A stretch of 64,000 bases of DNA, taken from assembly GCF_021130785.1 (NCBI RefSeq), contig NC_060215.1, forward strand, positions 71,493,501-71,557,500. The letters run 5' to 3'. The notes beneath the pieces are model-generated. The model did no database searches, was not told the DNA's origin, and worked only from the letters and a program-made list of their open reading frames with translations. The stretch comes from Homalodisca vitripennis (lineage: Eukaryota; Arthropoda; Insecta; Hemiptera; Cicadellidae). Both the position numbers and the translations under genes were made by a program. This document shows, in pieces, positions 1-13,200 of this stretch (its first letter is position 1; every line of letters starts with the position of its first letter).

Positions 1-1149
1 TGGTCTGTGAGGAGAGATACAGCTCTAACGAGAACATGTACTATCCCGAACGATGGGTTAGTCTATTGCAGTATAACGGCAGAACAAACAATATATTGTA
101 CTGTTAGGTGCATAAAACTTTCCTTTTAACATTACTTATCTTGTCCCTTTATTTGCTTAACCTACTATTGTTGTTATTGTTGAAGTTTCTTGCTATAAGA
201 CCTAACAGAATGACGATTTTATGCCATATCAACAGGATGCTAACTACAATGGGTTTTACTGTTCTTGATATTATTACATGATCTTACCCTATCGTTACTT
301 TAACAGTGTAATTGAACGTAATGATAACACCTCCTGTACCATTCACATTTTGGGTTCCATTACTTCGATATACTCTGTATGAATCTTTATACATCGCTTT
401 TGTCTTGCACAAAAAGGTCTTAATAAGCATAAAGTTAGACCTTCAGCACCGTATTTTCTATATCAATATATTAATCTTATTTTTTTTAATGGCCTTCAGG
501 AAATGCTGTTTGAAGAAATACTTCAGAGTTTTCACGGTGTCCAATGAGATAATTCGAACTTGTATGAAACATTTCATGGATTTTGGTTAGGTAGCTCCTT
601 AGATTTTGTAGTTTCCATTGAAGTCTTTAAGGACAGTAAGGCAAAAACCTGATCATATATTTTTTATAAATATAGTAGCTGTTTCTCGTGGCTTCACATG
701 TTTTTCGTAACCTTTGTCCGTGCATGAGCACTTCTGGTTCAAGTGGATTATAATAATTATAAATAATATAAGTGGATAATATATTTCCAACGTTGATGTA
801 GAGTTTGCCTTGTTGCCACGATCAAGAAAATCTGTGTATCTTTATAGCCATTGTACACGTACATGTACTTTATTATAAAATGGTCTAACATTCAAGCTTT
901 AAGTTCAACCAGAAATTTATTTTAGAGACAAATATACATCATAACTAAGCGCCTTCAAATAATTTTAGGCGGTTTAAAATGTAACTGTCTTGTAATTGCA
1001 GTTTATAATGTGTAGGCGCTTTGAAAACTTATCTTTTGCAGCGCCATCTGGTGGTGAGTTACATAAATGAGAATGGCATATAAACCTTCTTCGTGGAAAA
1101 ATACATACACATACAAATTTTAATAATGATCGGTCACATTTTTTATATA
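1..1149. other. No recognisable feature
   Basis: AT-rich DNA. The short ORFs show no domain or codon pattern. Confidence 0.6.
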
Positions 1150-1372
1150 AAAAGGAGAAGCAGATCCCCTTTTATGGCTTATTCTGCCCGTCCTCATGGG
1201 CCACTGGCCTGTGCGAGGATCTTATCAAACAGAACAAGGGGGAGAGTCGATACAGTACAAGGTCGAATGGTACTGATAAAAAGTGCAAAGGTCACAGATA
1301 GGATTCGAACCTGCGTTATCTCTATCTCAGACTCAAAGTCCAATATCTTAGACCGCTCGGCCATCGGCACCC
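1150..1372 (-). mobile_element. tRNA-derived SINE, copy A (most complete)
   Basis: On the minus strand the element begins with a tRNA-Leu-like head. It has an A box TGGCCGAGCGG and a perfect B box GGTTCGAATCC with class-II spacing. The acceptor and T stems do not pair, so it is not a working tRNA gene. The body includes CCTTGTACTGTATCGACTC, GATAAGATCCTCGCACAGG and CCAGTGGCCCATGAGGACGG and is shared with copies B and C. The A and B boxes would be the internal RNA polymerase III promoter. Confidence 0.8.
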
Positions 1373-1421
1373 CCAATAGTAAACGTAGTACGATTCTTTA
1401 AGGACATACAGACAAACATTC

Positions 1422-1490
<69 letters not shown>
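1422..1490. repeat. (TA)n microsatellite
   Basis: About 34 TA repeats. Confidence 0.95.
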
Positions 1491-1494
<4 letters not shown>

Positions 1495-1614
1495 TAAGTT
1501 TATAATTTCTTATCTTATGATTAAATAGATGTTTTAACGTGTTTAATCGTGTGGACTATACTTCGATAAACATTTCCAATACATAAGTAAATATATAAAC
1601 ACAAATTATTGCAA

Positions 1615-1925
1615 GTACAGTCAAGGCCGGAAGGAGCATTGGTCGTGCAAACGAATGGAAGTACACCCCCCTGGGAGTAGCAACGCTAGGAAATGTCAGT
1701 AATAGACATTTTTACAGATGGGCCTGGCTGGCCGTGTCCAATATCTGGAACTACATCCCTCGGAGTGTGTTATTCAGACAGTATAGGTACGTCTACAGCT
1801 TTGGAACTATACCCCTGGGGATGTAATTCTAGCCCTTGGACACGTCCAGTCATGACGTTTGACATCTCATGTGTAATGTCAAAATGAAGTGAGAAGTACG
1901 GGGGGTGTAGTTCCAGGAAGGATGT
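1615..1925. repeat. GGAACTACA-palindrome repeat, copy 1
   Basis: A GC-rich block with repeated inverted motifs: CTGGAACTACATCCC near 1,748, GGAACTATACCCC next to GGGGATGTAATTC near 1,801-1,830, and GGTGTAGTTCCAG near 1,902. It shares a longer match with the block at 34,355, so it is a dispersed element of unknown type. Confidence 0.6.
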
Positions 1926-4900
1926 GCAATGATCGTGTAATACGTCGTCTCAGTAAGTTTTTAACTCTAAGTTATTTCACTTTGCTAGAGTGTCATCCAG
2001 TATGTCATGAGCTGTGTTCTGGCTAGAGATCTCATTAGATCGTTAGCGTGGCTTTAGTTTACAGTTACGCCACAGATCCTGTGTATGGTTACGTGCACCA
2101 ATCTCAGCCGGTACATTAGTGTCACTAATTACTTTTCTTTACGCACATTGTGGTAGTGTAATTAGTTATATTTTTACATTACGTTTTAAAGAGGAAGTAT
2201 ATTTTCCTATTTCCTGTGGATATAGGCTCCCAATCACAAGGTATGATTTTGAGTGACCATGCGTTAATGAGCTCCGTGTACTTAGAAATAATATTCTAAA
2301 TAAATACAAGAACTGACATTGTCTAATGCGCTACACTAGTTCCAGCGATACACAAGTTGAAAATAATCATCATTTACTGTGCAAGCTAGTAAAACCATAT
2401 ACTGCGTGATAATGTACCATTACCACCTATATGTACATTTTGTCACCTCTTAAATAAATGTCCCAAACAAGAACAAATGTGTGTGAAATGAAGGACTATT
2501 CAGGACGTTACTTTATGATTCAGATTTCTAGAAATAGAATGTAAACATTCACAGATATTTTAACAGTACAAGATACCCACTTCTATGTACAAAATCCTCG
2601 ATGCTTACTGTTAGTTGTACTGTGACTGAAGACAATTTTGATTCCGGAGATTGAATATAACTTTGTATAGTTCTACATCTAAATCTGGTCAAGTTAACTG
2701 TCCGAAATCCTTTTATATCCTTTTTCATGCATTTTCTTGCTGCATCCCTCACTCTTACAAGAACATATTTTGTAAGGGTAAACCAACCGTGTAAATTTCG
2801 AGGATCTAGGAGGACTCTCCCAGGGCTTATTGATATATTATTAATCCACAAGTTTATGTTTTGGGGTTTTAAATAACCTATTAGCCTTTTTATTTTTCTT
2901 ATTTTACAATGAAATCTAAATTTAATTCATGTACATTCTTACACGGTAACAAACATATGAAAACCCAATAAAAAAGTTTCTAGAGTTTAAAACTTTAGTG
3001 TTAAAAAAACTTAGTACATAATTACCGTACTTACACTATTTTTTGATGATATCTTTGTAAATTGTGGCATATATAAGCTATATATCAAAGGAAGGTATGA
3101 CTTTTAGATATTTATAATTTATATAGAAATATCATATTTCGGTTTATATTAAGATTAGTCAACCCAAAGTTTATTACAGAAGGTTAAAGAATAATAAAAA
3201 TAAGGCATTAAAATTGTTAGACCACAAAAACTTTAACTTAATCTCCAACCACCAACAATCTACCTTGTTAAAATTGCAAAAACTTTCAAATTGGTAATGG
3301 TTCTACTAATATGTTTGGTTGTGGCCTACTTTGTATGCCATCATGAAAGTAGGTTTAATTTCATCAATCCCCTGCAATAAATTGGCAGTGGTATTCATAG
3401 TACCCCACTTTGTCTAGCATCATCAAAATTGGACCAGTTTCGTCAAGCCCTTGCCAAAAAAGCTGCAATCAATTCCATAAATTCCAAATGGATCAATTTG
3501 TCATCGCTTTATAAAATAAAGCTTCATAAATTTACCATAAATGGAGAAAGAAAAAGTACATATTACGTTTGCTGTCACATATTCTCTACTTTATTAAAAT
3601 ACCAGATCAGAAGTTTGGACCAGCTTTCAAAAATTATTCGTTGCATTTGAAGATGTATGTTTGTTACTGCAGAATAATTTCAAACCTGATTTTAAATATT
3701 ACTATCAGTGCTGATAGTGTCTGATAGTCTGTTATATTGTATCTTATTTTAGTATGATGACAAACAATGATATGTAGGCATAGGAGGCAAGCGTTATTTT
3801 TACCGGTAAATGATCATTTCTAGGTAATATGTAACACCTACAGAGAAGTAAAATGTAAATGTAAATGGATTGTTTAAATTTAACATTCTATAATGTTAAA
3901 TTTTAAAAATAATTAGAATTAAAAGTTTTGTTCCATGTAAGATCTTTTACCCTATATTATATTTGTATAAATTTCAATTTCATTATTTAGATGTCTTTTA
4001 AGTTGTAATGATTATAGTACAGTACATATTCCGTTGGGAGACACAGATGCAATAGCAGATTGACAAATCAGAAATAAGCAGTAAGTATTAATTATACAGT
4101 TGTTTTATTATTTTAACCATTTACAACATTCACAGATCACATATACATAAACAAATGCGCTTCAATCAATTAAAAAAAACCCAACAAGTTTTGCAAGATA
4201 ACTAAAAACTAGTGAGTGCTCAAAACAAAGTAATGAGTGAAACTTAAATCAACAGTATGTTCTCTCCGAGTGGTCTTATATGTTTATAGCCATTTAAGAC
4301 AGTATAAACGGTCAATGAATAAAATTTGTAATTAGGCTAAGTACTCAAATGTCAAATGTTACAATACATTCCAATTATAGTGTGAAAGAGAAATATCACA
4401 CATATAAATTTCAAAATTTCTCATACTGTATTCCTTTACGTACTTATCACGTGAAAGAAAAAATAGATTAAAGGAATATTTAACTAAAGGGTCATCTTTA
4501 AATTAGACAAATTCAAGTCCCGCTGCTACATATTTATTTGGTATTTAATAAATAGCTAAATTTAACAAATGGAGGGGCGAAACACAGTCTTATCCACCTC
4601 GTATAAAATGACATCTAACTTTTTTATATAAATGAGGTAATGTGCTTCAACTGATTTAGTAACGAACGGCCCCAAGTATATGTTGCATGCGAAAGCAGAT
4701 CCGCTGTGCAACGCGCGGTCTTAGTTGATCAAGAATTCAGCCAGTGATGCCAACAATAGACATTACTGAAGATATCAGTTTCTGTAATGCATTCTAGAAG
4801 CATTCCTTCACACCTATATAAACAAGTTGGTTGGTCCACGGGACTATGTCAGAGATTATTAGAATTGAGGGTGAACGTTTAATTACAGAGTAAGCGAATG

Positions 4901-5209
4901 ACAATTTCTTTTCTGTTAGTGTAAAACCCATACACAGTGAGGAATCTCAATTTTCTGGATTCAATTTATACCCGGTAAAGACTGACCGTTCTTCAGGATT
5001 GCAAATAGACGTTTTTAACTAGCAATTCAAGTTAGTAATAATATTAAATAGGAGAATTTATAAAATCTGGTACACTGTACGTCCTTCCAGTGTGAGAAAT
5101 CAACTTTAGTGTAGTATAACAAATATATAAATAATTTGTTAGAATATCCGTACTTGCATATTCACCTTCAACACATCGTGTTTGAATCCCAAAACAGCAT
5201 CATACCATC
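1926..5209. other. No recognisable feature
   Basis: AT-rich sequence downstream of the MFS gene. It has a small GC-rich patch at 4,665-4,745 but no supported gene or repeat. Confidence 0.6.
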
Positions 5210-5224
5210 TTTATTATATTTATT
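5210..5224 (-). terminator. Candidate polyadenylation signals of the MFS gene
   Basis: Two AATAAA hexamers on the minus strand (5210-5215 and 5219-5224) lie about 670 bp beyond the stop codon. They are the clearest canonical signals downstream, but such hexamers are common in AT-rich DNA, so this is a weak call. Confidence 0.25.
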
Positions 5225-5895
5225 TATATTGAGCATTATATAATTTCTTCCCTGTATCATATTTTTAGAATCATTAGCGTCTATCACCAAATCAAAAACA
5301 TACGGGAACATTTGTCGGGGTTCACGTTGCAAGAACTCTCCGACCTTGAGTCCTTAGCGTCTGTATATAGCTTATTAAATAGCTGTTCAACAATATATTG
5401 TATTATGTAAATTGTACAGAATAAAGTTTATGATTTTGGAGAAACCACATAATTTAATAAATTGTATGAAAAAATTGAATGAAAAATTAAAGACATTTTT
5501 GAACTGCATACACATTGCTTATTGTACTTCTTAAAAATGAAAACACGTTTTAGAGAAAATACAGGCTATGCGCTTGTTTCCATAACATTAATCATTAAAT
5601 ACATAGTTATAAATCACTCCACACATTATTACGTGCATTTGAGTAACCAACGGATTAAATAAATAAGTAGCTATTCATTAACTAACTGACCACTTATAAT
5701 ACATGCATCAATCTAACTATCTGTAGAGCCTTTGCCTTATCATATTTTCACTCTTACATACTGCGCACTTATTATAAACAAAATCGTACACACAAGCTTA
5801 CTACAATTTGATAGAACTAAATACTAATTATACTCGTATTTACAATAAAATTAATAACATTAGCATATCACAATTGTTTACAGGCAAGATGAGGT

Positions 5896-6059
5896 TTATA
5901 AATGGTGACTCTCTATGTTGTGAGCTGTCGGGTTTGCTAATCTCTCTATGGTCGTGAACCCGCCGTTTTCGATTCCTTCCATCGGGTGGCCGTTGGTTTT
6001 GGGCGGAGTAGGTTTGGTCTTTCCCATCAACAACATGGTTATACCGAACAGAACTGAAC
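5896..6059 (-). CDS. MFS transporter coding exon 10 (TM12 end, cytoplasmic tail, stop)
   Basis: Separated from exon 9 by 11.2 kb of transposon-rich intron. The acceptor is TAATTTACAG. In the phase set by exon 9 it encodes SSVLFGITMLLMGKTKP, finishing TM12, then a hydrophilic tail (about 42 residues) ending NIESHHL before TAA at 5896-5898. Exon 9 ends YAGAYLV, so the join gives one continuous helix. That is the main reason for linking such a distant exon to the gene. The other frames of this segment give no transporter-like sequence. Confidence 0.85.
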
Positions 6060-7201
6060 CTGTAAATTAGATTCAAATTATTTTACGTTACAAAGTATCT
6101 TTGTAATACAAAAATAATAATCGCTTTGTTTTTAGTAAACTTTACATGGTCTATCCGTTAATACTTATAAATATTGTGTATTCGATTTTAGTCCACAACG
6201 AAATTAATTACACAATTAATTAGGCTTAAATTCGATTTTCAAAATATTATGAAAGTCAAATCCTACGGATTCTACTTCTAGGAAAATTAGAAGCTTTGAT
6301 AAAAAGATCCAGTAGGTTATATATAAAAAATATTATTAATGTCAATTTTGACAGAAATAAAACGTGTTTACTTCTTAAAATGTACAGGGTACAGTCAATT
6401 ACAACTTGAATACAACTCTATTTTCTATATATTTCCGTTTAAGTAGAAAACGGTATATCTAATGCCACAAAAACAAACAATTCTTTGTTTGAAGGTGAAT
6501 TGTGTCGATGGAGAATTTCGTTATTATCAACACTTAAATCCAACTATTAAATTTTATCACCTTTTGGGTGTTCAAGAATTTTTGTAAAGTAAATCTGTTA
6601 TCATATTAATAGGTTTCATAGGATAAGTTTTTTTTGGATATACTCGTATTGTGTTCAAATGTTTCGAAAACTGTATTTATAAGAGATTAAAAATCATTTA
6701 GTGCCTAGAGGTGGGAGTATAATGAAAGTATCACCCACGGATCTTTACCAGATCCTCGGATAAACTGAGTTGAAGCCAGGAAGCTTGGTGCTCAAATTCT
6801 TTCATAAATATAGTGGAAAACATTGGTGATAGAAAGGCCCAATTGCCATTATCTCATCTTACAGGTTACTTTAGCCCTTGAGTTTAAAATAGTTATAATT
6901 AAAGCAGTTCCATTTAACGGGGAACACAAGTTTAGGTTTTAACCGAGATGACATTATTTAGAAAGTTTGATGATCTTATACATTATTAAGCAAATTTTAA
7001 CGTGAAAGCTAACTAGCTTATCGGGTTCAGCCAGTTTTAAAGCTTGACTTCTTGACGACGTTTTTGGAGTTTATAATAAAAGAGCCAGTGAGTCCTAGAC
7101 GTAGAGTTGGATGACCAAAAGAACTTTATTAGACAATACCCTACACGGTCAATTCCGTGGGCTAATTATAACTGGCCCAAGAGGAATGAATAATTTTATG
7201 A

Positions 7202-7271
<70 letters not shown>

Positions 7272-10200
7272 TTTTGGAATAGTGAGTAACTAGTTTTGAC
7301 TTTAATTTGCATAAAAAAACTGTCATTGTGTTAAATATGTTAGAGAACCTGCTTTCCTTCCATCGTCTGTAATAGACTTTGAATAAAACAACAGTTTGTT
7401 ATAGTAATGTTATGATTTTGCTTTACCGTTTATAACTCGAACTATACTAATCCTGTAATGTGATGGGTCTTTATTTTAATACAAGCAAAAAATAAATTAC
7501 GAAACACATTTATGAGCACTCTAACCTTGTTGGTAGCTAATTATATGACTTTCACTCTATGTTCTATCAAAACCTTTGTCATAAAATCACCCTTCTCTTT
7601 AAAATCATTTGCTTAATGATTTGTATTAGCGTTCAGTAAGTACGTAAGAGGTATAATAATATTTACTTATTCAACATAAAGAACAAGGCTAAAAAACTAG
7701 GGTTTTTGTTACGAATAGTTCTTCTCGTCCGGTAATCTTAAATGTAAGCTTGGATGGAGTTAACTTGCAATATTATACTTTTGAAGAGAAAAGGAAAATA
7801 ATAAAAGCAGCATGAATATTGCCGCCATTGAAATAAAATGTATTCTACGTCAATAACATATTGAATCAGGACCAGCTGGGCAATGTATGTGAACTAGATA
7901 GCGATTTACGTGCGCACGAAACTTTTTGCAGATATATTTTGTACATTCCGTTGTAACGTTCCAAAGTTTGCAAAAAATCGAAGTTGTTAAAAGTATTTTC
8001 CACACCAGTAAATCTAACTATCGGATTAGTTACTCCTAAGTGGAAACTAACAAATAAATTTGCATACTTAAAGTTGAAACGTAGACTCCAGTAGCTAATT
8101 TCCCCTTATAGTTCATAGCCATGGAGAGCGCTACAGAACACAAGTTTATCACATTAAAACGACCTAAAAGAGTAAGAAGTCACTGTTCCTTTCGTTAACC
8201 TTTTTCGGTCTACTCTAACCGTTTAGGAAACTTCCAGATCATCCACGAAAGGAATTTCCTCTCCACAGCCTCGATTGCTATCCACGAAAGGAATTTCATC
8301 TGTACAGCCTAGATTACTGGAGTGTAAACTCTGTCTCAACTGCCTCTGTTTCTGTCACAACTGTGGCTATCAAGATGACTTCGGGTCCAAATTCGAGTGT
8401 TGAGTCACTCCCTGATTGGCACCGACACTTTCAGAATTCACTGCACGACATTCTATTTTAGAATTCATTTCTAAAAGGTAAGATTTAATCTAGCTGGAAA
8501 CCTAAAAGTTGAATTTCCCCCAAAATATGGTGTGTGAAGAAAGATAGTATGGAACCGATCTCGTCCCTAAAGCGTTAAATTAGCCATTGCTAAAACGATT
8601 ACATATTCATAGTTGTCAAATGATATAATATAAATGCGTGACGATACAGAGAGATAACATGGTAAACTCTTATACAGAGGAAACAGCACATAAACATGTT
8701 AAGTTTTATTAGTACAGCGTTACAAAAGACATTGATCTAAAATAAGAAAGAGTCCTAAAATCATTTCTCCAGATTTCAATCGGCGCGATTACTGTGAACT
8801 TCAAAATAGAAGAAAACTGTTATATCAATACACTCCAATCTGAATGACGTACAAGCACACGAGTAGCAGTACCGGATATACGTTTGATAATATACTTTGG
8901 AATATCACTAATCTCACAGTCTGATCGAGCACTTAATATTTGATGGCAGACTGGATATCGTCAACCATCTCATATTTTCACCGACTTAGGTTCCTCTCGC
9001 AACTGATCATCGCCAAAATATTGACCAACAGATTGATTATACTGAAGCGAAGTACTCACTACGCTTTTCAAACAGGGCAGTAGCGTCAATAACACCAATT
9101 TAATAAATACTATCATCTTATAACAAGAGAGGATTATTCCAAAAGTGGTTAACATTTTTTTTAGTTTTGCCGGATTAGCCTTCAAGTAGTTTTCAAAATT
9201 TCTAGAAGTGTCTTCTACATTGACCCATCTCTTTTAGCACTGTTTCAGGCCTCAATATACTCCATAGTCATCAATAACTCCAGACCGTTTAAATTTTCTA
9301 TGAGCAGAGCGATTTCTTTCGATCAAAGTGATTAAACTGGGTGAAGCCCAATTAGAACACCTAATACATTTGCTTATTTCATGGGTATATCATCTCTCGT
9401 AGAAGGTAAACCCAAATAAAGGGTGACACAGAATAACGGGAATTTTTGTTACGCGTCGTGGCAGCCGTGAGCAGGTGGCAGCACTGCGGGACAGTGACAG
9501 TGACCAAGTAAACAAGCCGCCATTACTGTAGACCTAGCCATGGACCAGTGGAACGGGCAACAGCGTGCGTTAGCTATAAAAATGTTTTATAAAAACGGTG
9601 GTAGTTTGAAAGCTGCCCAGACTGAGTTCCGACGTTTTTACAACTTAGGACGTCATGATTCTGTTCCGTCAAAACATGCCATTAGAAGTTGGATTAATAA
9701 TTTTGAAGATAGTGGATCAGTTTTAAGAGGAAACCAACAGGACGACCAAGAAGTGCTCGTACTGCACAGAACATTGATGTTGTACGCCGATCTGTATTGA
9801 GGAGTCCACGCCGTTCGATTCGTAAGCAAGCAGCTGCGGTTGAAATGTCCCGTGAGAGTATTCGCAGAATTCTTCATTTAGAATTAAAATTTCACCCCTA
9901 CAAGCTGCAGATAGTGCAACAGTTGAAGGAAAATGATTACCAGTCGCGATTGCAATTCTGCCAACACATGTTAACACACATAAACAAAGAAGATGAATTT
10001 CTAAGCAAGTTGTGGATGTCAGATGAGGCCCACTTTCATCTCATAGGTTATATTAACAAGCAAAACTACTGATACTGGGCAGACAGAAATCCTAATGAAC
10101 TTTATGAGCGCCCTTTACACGCTAATAAGGTTACAGTATGGTGTGCTGTTTCATTACATGGGATCATTGGACCTTATTTTTTTGAGGATAAACGGGGGAT

Positions 10201-13200
10201 TGCAGTAACTGTCAATTCTGATCGTTACGTGGAAATGTTACAACGTTCGTTACACCTGAATTGAACAATATTCCAGACGTTCAAGAATCCTGGTTTCAAC
10301 AGGATGGTGCGACATCATACACTGCACTGCAGACAATGGAAGCTGTGCGAGTATTGTTTGGTAACCGTGTCATCTCAAGATTCGGTAACGTTTCCTGGCC
10401 CCCTAGATCGCCAGATTTGACCGTGTGCAATTTCTTTTTGTGGGACTACCTCAAAACTAAAGTGTTCACAACTCGACCAAGAACTGTAAATGAGTTAAAA
10501 CAGAGAATTCGAGATGAAATTAACAGTATTCCAGTTGAGATGTTGCAGCGGTCAATGAGGAATATCCACCGCAGATTTCAAGAATGCATTCGTAGACGAG
10601 GACGCCACCTAAAGGATGTTGTTTTAAAAAAATAATAAATTCCATCAGTGTTTCATAAATGGCAAGTTTTGATGTTTCATTTAATACAAATAAAACCATT
10701 TTCTTCATCAATCTTATTTTCTAGAATTTAAAAAAAAATCCCGTTATTCTATGTCTCTCCTGGGGAAAATACTAGTCTAACTGTCTCCTCTCTTAAGAGT
10801 AACTTCTCTGAAGATAGAAAAATATTTAGAAATAGAAATAGATAAGACAAGTAAACATTTTGAGCAAGTAATCAGAAAAGTGACTGAAAATAAGAATAAT
10901 ATTTCTTAGTATGGAATTTTTACTACAATGAAATGACTTCAAGGAGTGACATTCTTTATAATATCATTATTTATCATATTAAATATATTTATCTTTAACA
11001 ATTTTTATTTGGGCCTGATTAAAAGACACCCCGAAATACTATTTTAAATGTATACAATGTCTCAAGGAATGATTAAATTATTCTTTTCTATTATTCTTGT
11101 CTTTAGGATATATAATATAATAAAGGATATAAGATATATAAATGTCTGTAATTAAACTCTTTAAGAAACAAAAAACAAAATAAACCAACCAAACATCAAT
11201 GCACCATCTTAATTTTTGACTGAATTAGAAATATCGCAGATTAAACATAATGGTTGGACCGCTGTATCAGTACTGTCTCGACTCTGCTACCTCCTAGATC
11301 TGTAACTTTGGGGGAATGAACAGAGATAAGAAGCTTGAAATATTTTTGGGAAAATGGGGAACAAACTTTAATAGCAACACTTTACTTTAATGATACTGTT
11401 TTCCCCAAATATATTCTCAGATAAAATACAAGCTGTAAATGTTCGTTTTTTAGTGTTACCGGGAAGGTTTATTTGTGTTTTATTTAGCATGCAAGAGCAA
11501 TAAGTAATTTTAAAATCTCATAAGCCAAAGGCTCATACTATCTTGTAACTATCGAGACAGGGTTTTCTATGAATCCTATATTTCCAATTTGAGGTGGTGG
11601 TGTAGCCTAAAACCTCTGTGTACCGTCTCGAACATGCCGAGACACACTTTTTGAGAACCGTCAAAAGATTTCCAATAGATTTTATAACGCAAAATTCCAA
11701 CTATAAAATAACGCACATTTTTCAAGCCGTCACTAAGCGTGATGTTACCTCACAATGAAGTAACCTACGAAGCTATTATCTCACGAAACACAGAGGGATT
11801 GATGATGGGCTCTGACCCTAGCAATCCTGAACAAACCCAAAAAACAGGCGGACTTCCTAGTAGAAGTCCAAAAGCCTCCGACTCGGTCAGAGTCGAAACC
11901 GATGAAGAAGATGCTATACTGGAGGGCGATCACCAGAAGGAAGAGGGAGCAAAAGTCGAGAGACAGCTCCCAGTACTGCCTAAGCTATGTGGAGCCGCCA
12001 GGAAACGCATGGTCTGGTTTCGGAAAAGGGGGTACTCCCAAGAAGAAGCCAGGGAATTGGCCTTAAAACCAATCCCAGAAGAAAGAAATAAAAAATTAAA
12101 CAAACAAAAGGAGGGAAAGAAACCGAAAAGACCTCACTCTGATGGATCCACTCCGGAGGCCCATCAGAGGAAGAAAACAAAGAACGAAGGAAATCAAGGG
12201 GAACACAAGGAGCAATCTGGACAACCCCAGAAACCTTCCTACAAACAAGCGGTAGCTGGTATAAGGGTGGGGGTTTTGCACTCCAACTTTCCCGAGACCC
12301 TACTAACAACAGAACAGATGGAGAAGATCCAGAGCTTCATCCTGGAAGCTATCGTGGAAGAACAGGAGGGTCCCTACTCTCCAAGATTCTACGGTATCAA
12401 CAGGAGACAAGGGGTTCTAATCTTCACCTGCGAAAAATACCGAAACAGCTGAATGGCTTAAAGGAAAGCAAGACTCCCTCAAGCCTTGGGAAGAGGCCAG
12501 TCTAAGGATTGTACCAGAGGAAGAAATCCCTCGTGCGAGAATTGCGACTGTCTATCTTCCTGATAGTACACACGATACTACCGACAAGATGATGAAGCTC
12601 CTAAAAGGACAAAACAAAGAGCTATCTGTCGGAGAATGGAACGTTCTGCGGAGAAGCGACGAGGGGAAGTCTGTCCTACTCACCCTGGCAGTCGACTGCG
12701 CTACAGCGAACAAGCTTGAGAAGGAAGGTCCATGGATCGGCTACAAGTTTGGAAAAGTTCAGCTGAGACTGAAAAAGAAACACCAAGGAAACACAGAACA
12801 ACCCACAAGGGAAGAGGGGACTTCAGAGAAATCTGAGACGGTCACCACAGGAAAAAGCACCGCTAAAGAGATGGAAGTGGAGGAGGCTCCGAAGGTGTCA
12901 GAGCAATCTGTACATACCTTACCAGAAAGGTCTACTCCACAAGCCAGTGCAGCGGTCGAAGATGAAAGACCAACCTGTTCTCTCTTCTTGAAGAGGGGAC
13001 CTTCTCTCAAGGGACCATCCTTCTCGGCTCGAGGAAGAAAAGGGGATAAAGTCTCCAAGCAATCCAAAAGAAGAGACGGGGATGGACCACCTGGGGGAGG
13101 TGGGAAAAAGGCGTAAGTATGCGCCTAATACAAATAAACCTACACCATGCAAAAGGCGCAACTGACATCTTGGGAAGAAGGTTTATCTCAACAGGCCAGG

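Noticed and set aside
1300..1372. A tRNA gene on the minus strand
   Set aside because: The A and B boxes are good, but the acceptor and T stems do not pair, and the sequence continues into a body shared with other SINE copies.
5840..6076. ORF MNLIYRFSSVRYNHVV on the minus strand as a separate small gene
   Set aside because: The same bases in the phase set by exon 9 finish the transporter's last helix and tail. This frame has no recognisable feature.
7111..7293. ORF containing a Val-Cys repeat
   Set aside because: It is a translated (GT)n microsatellite.
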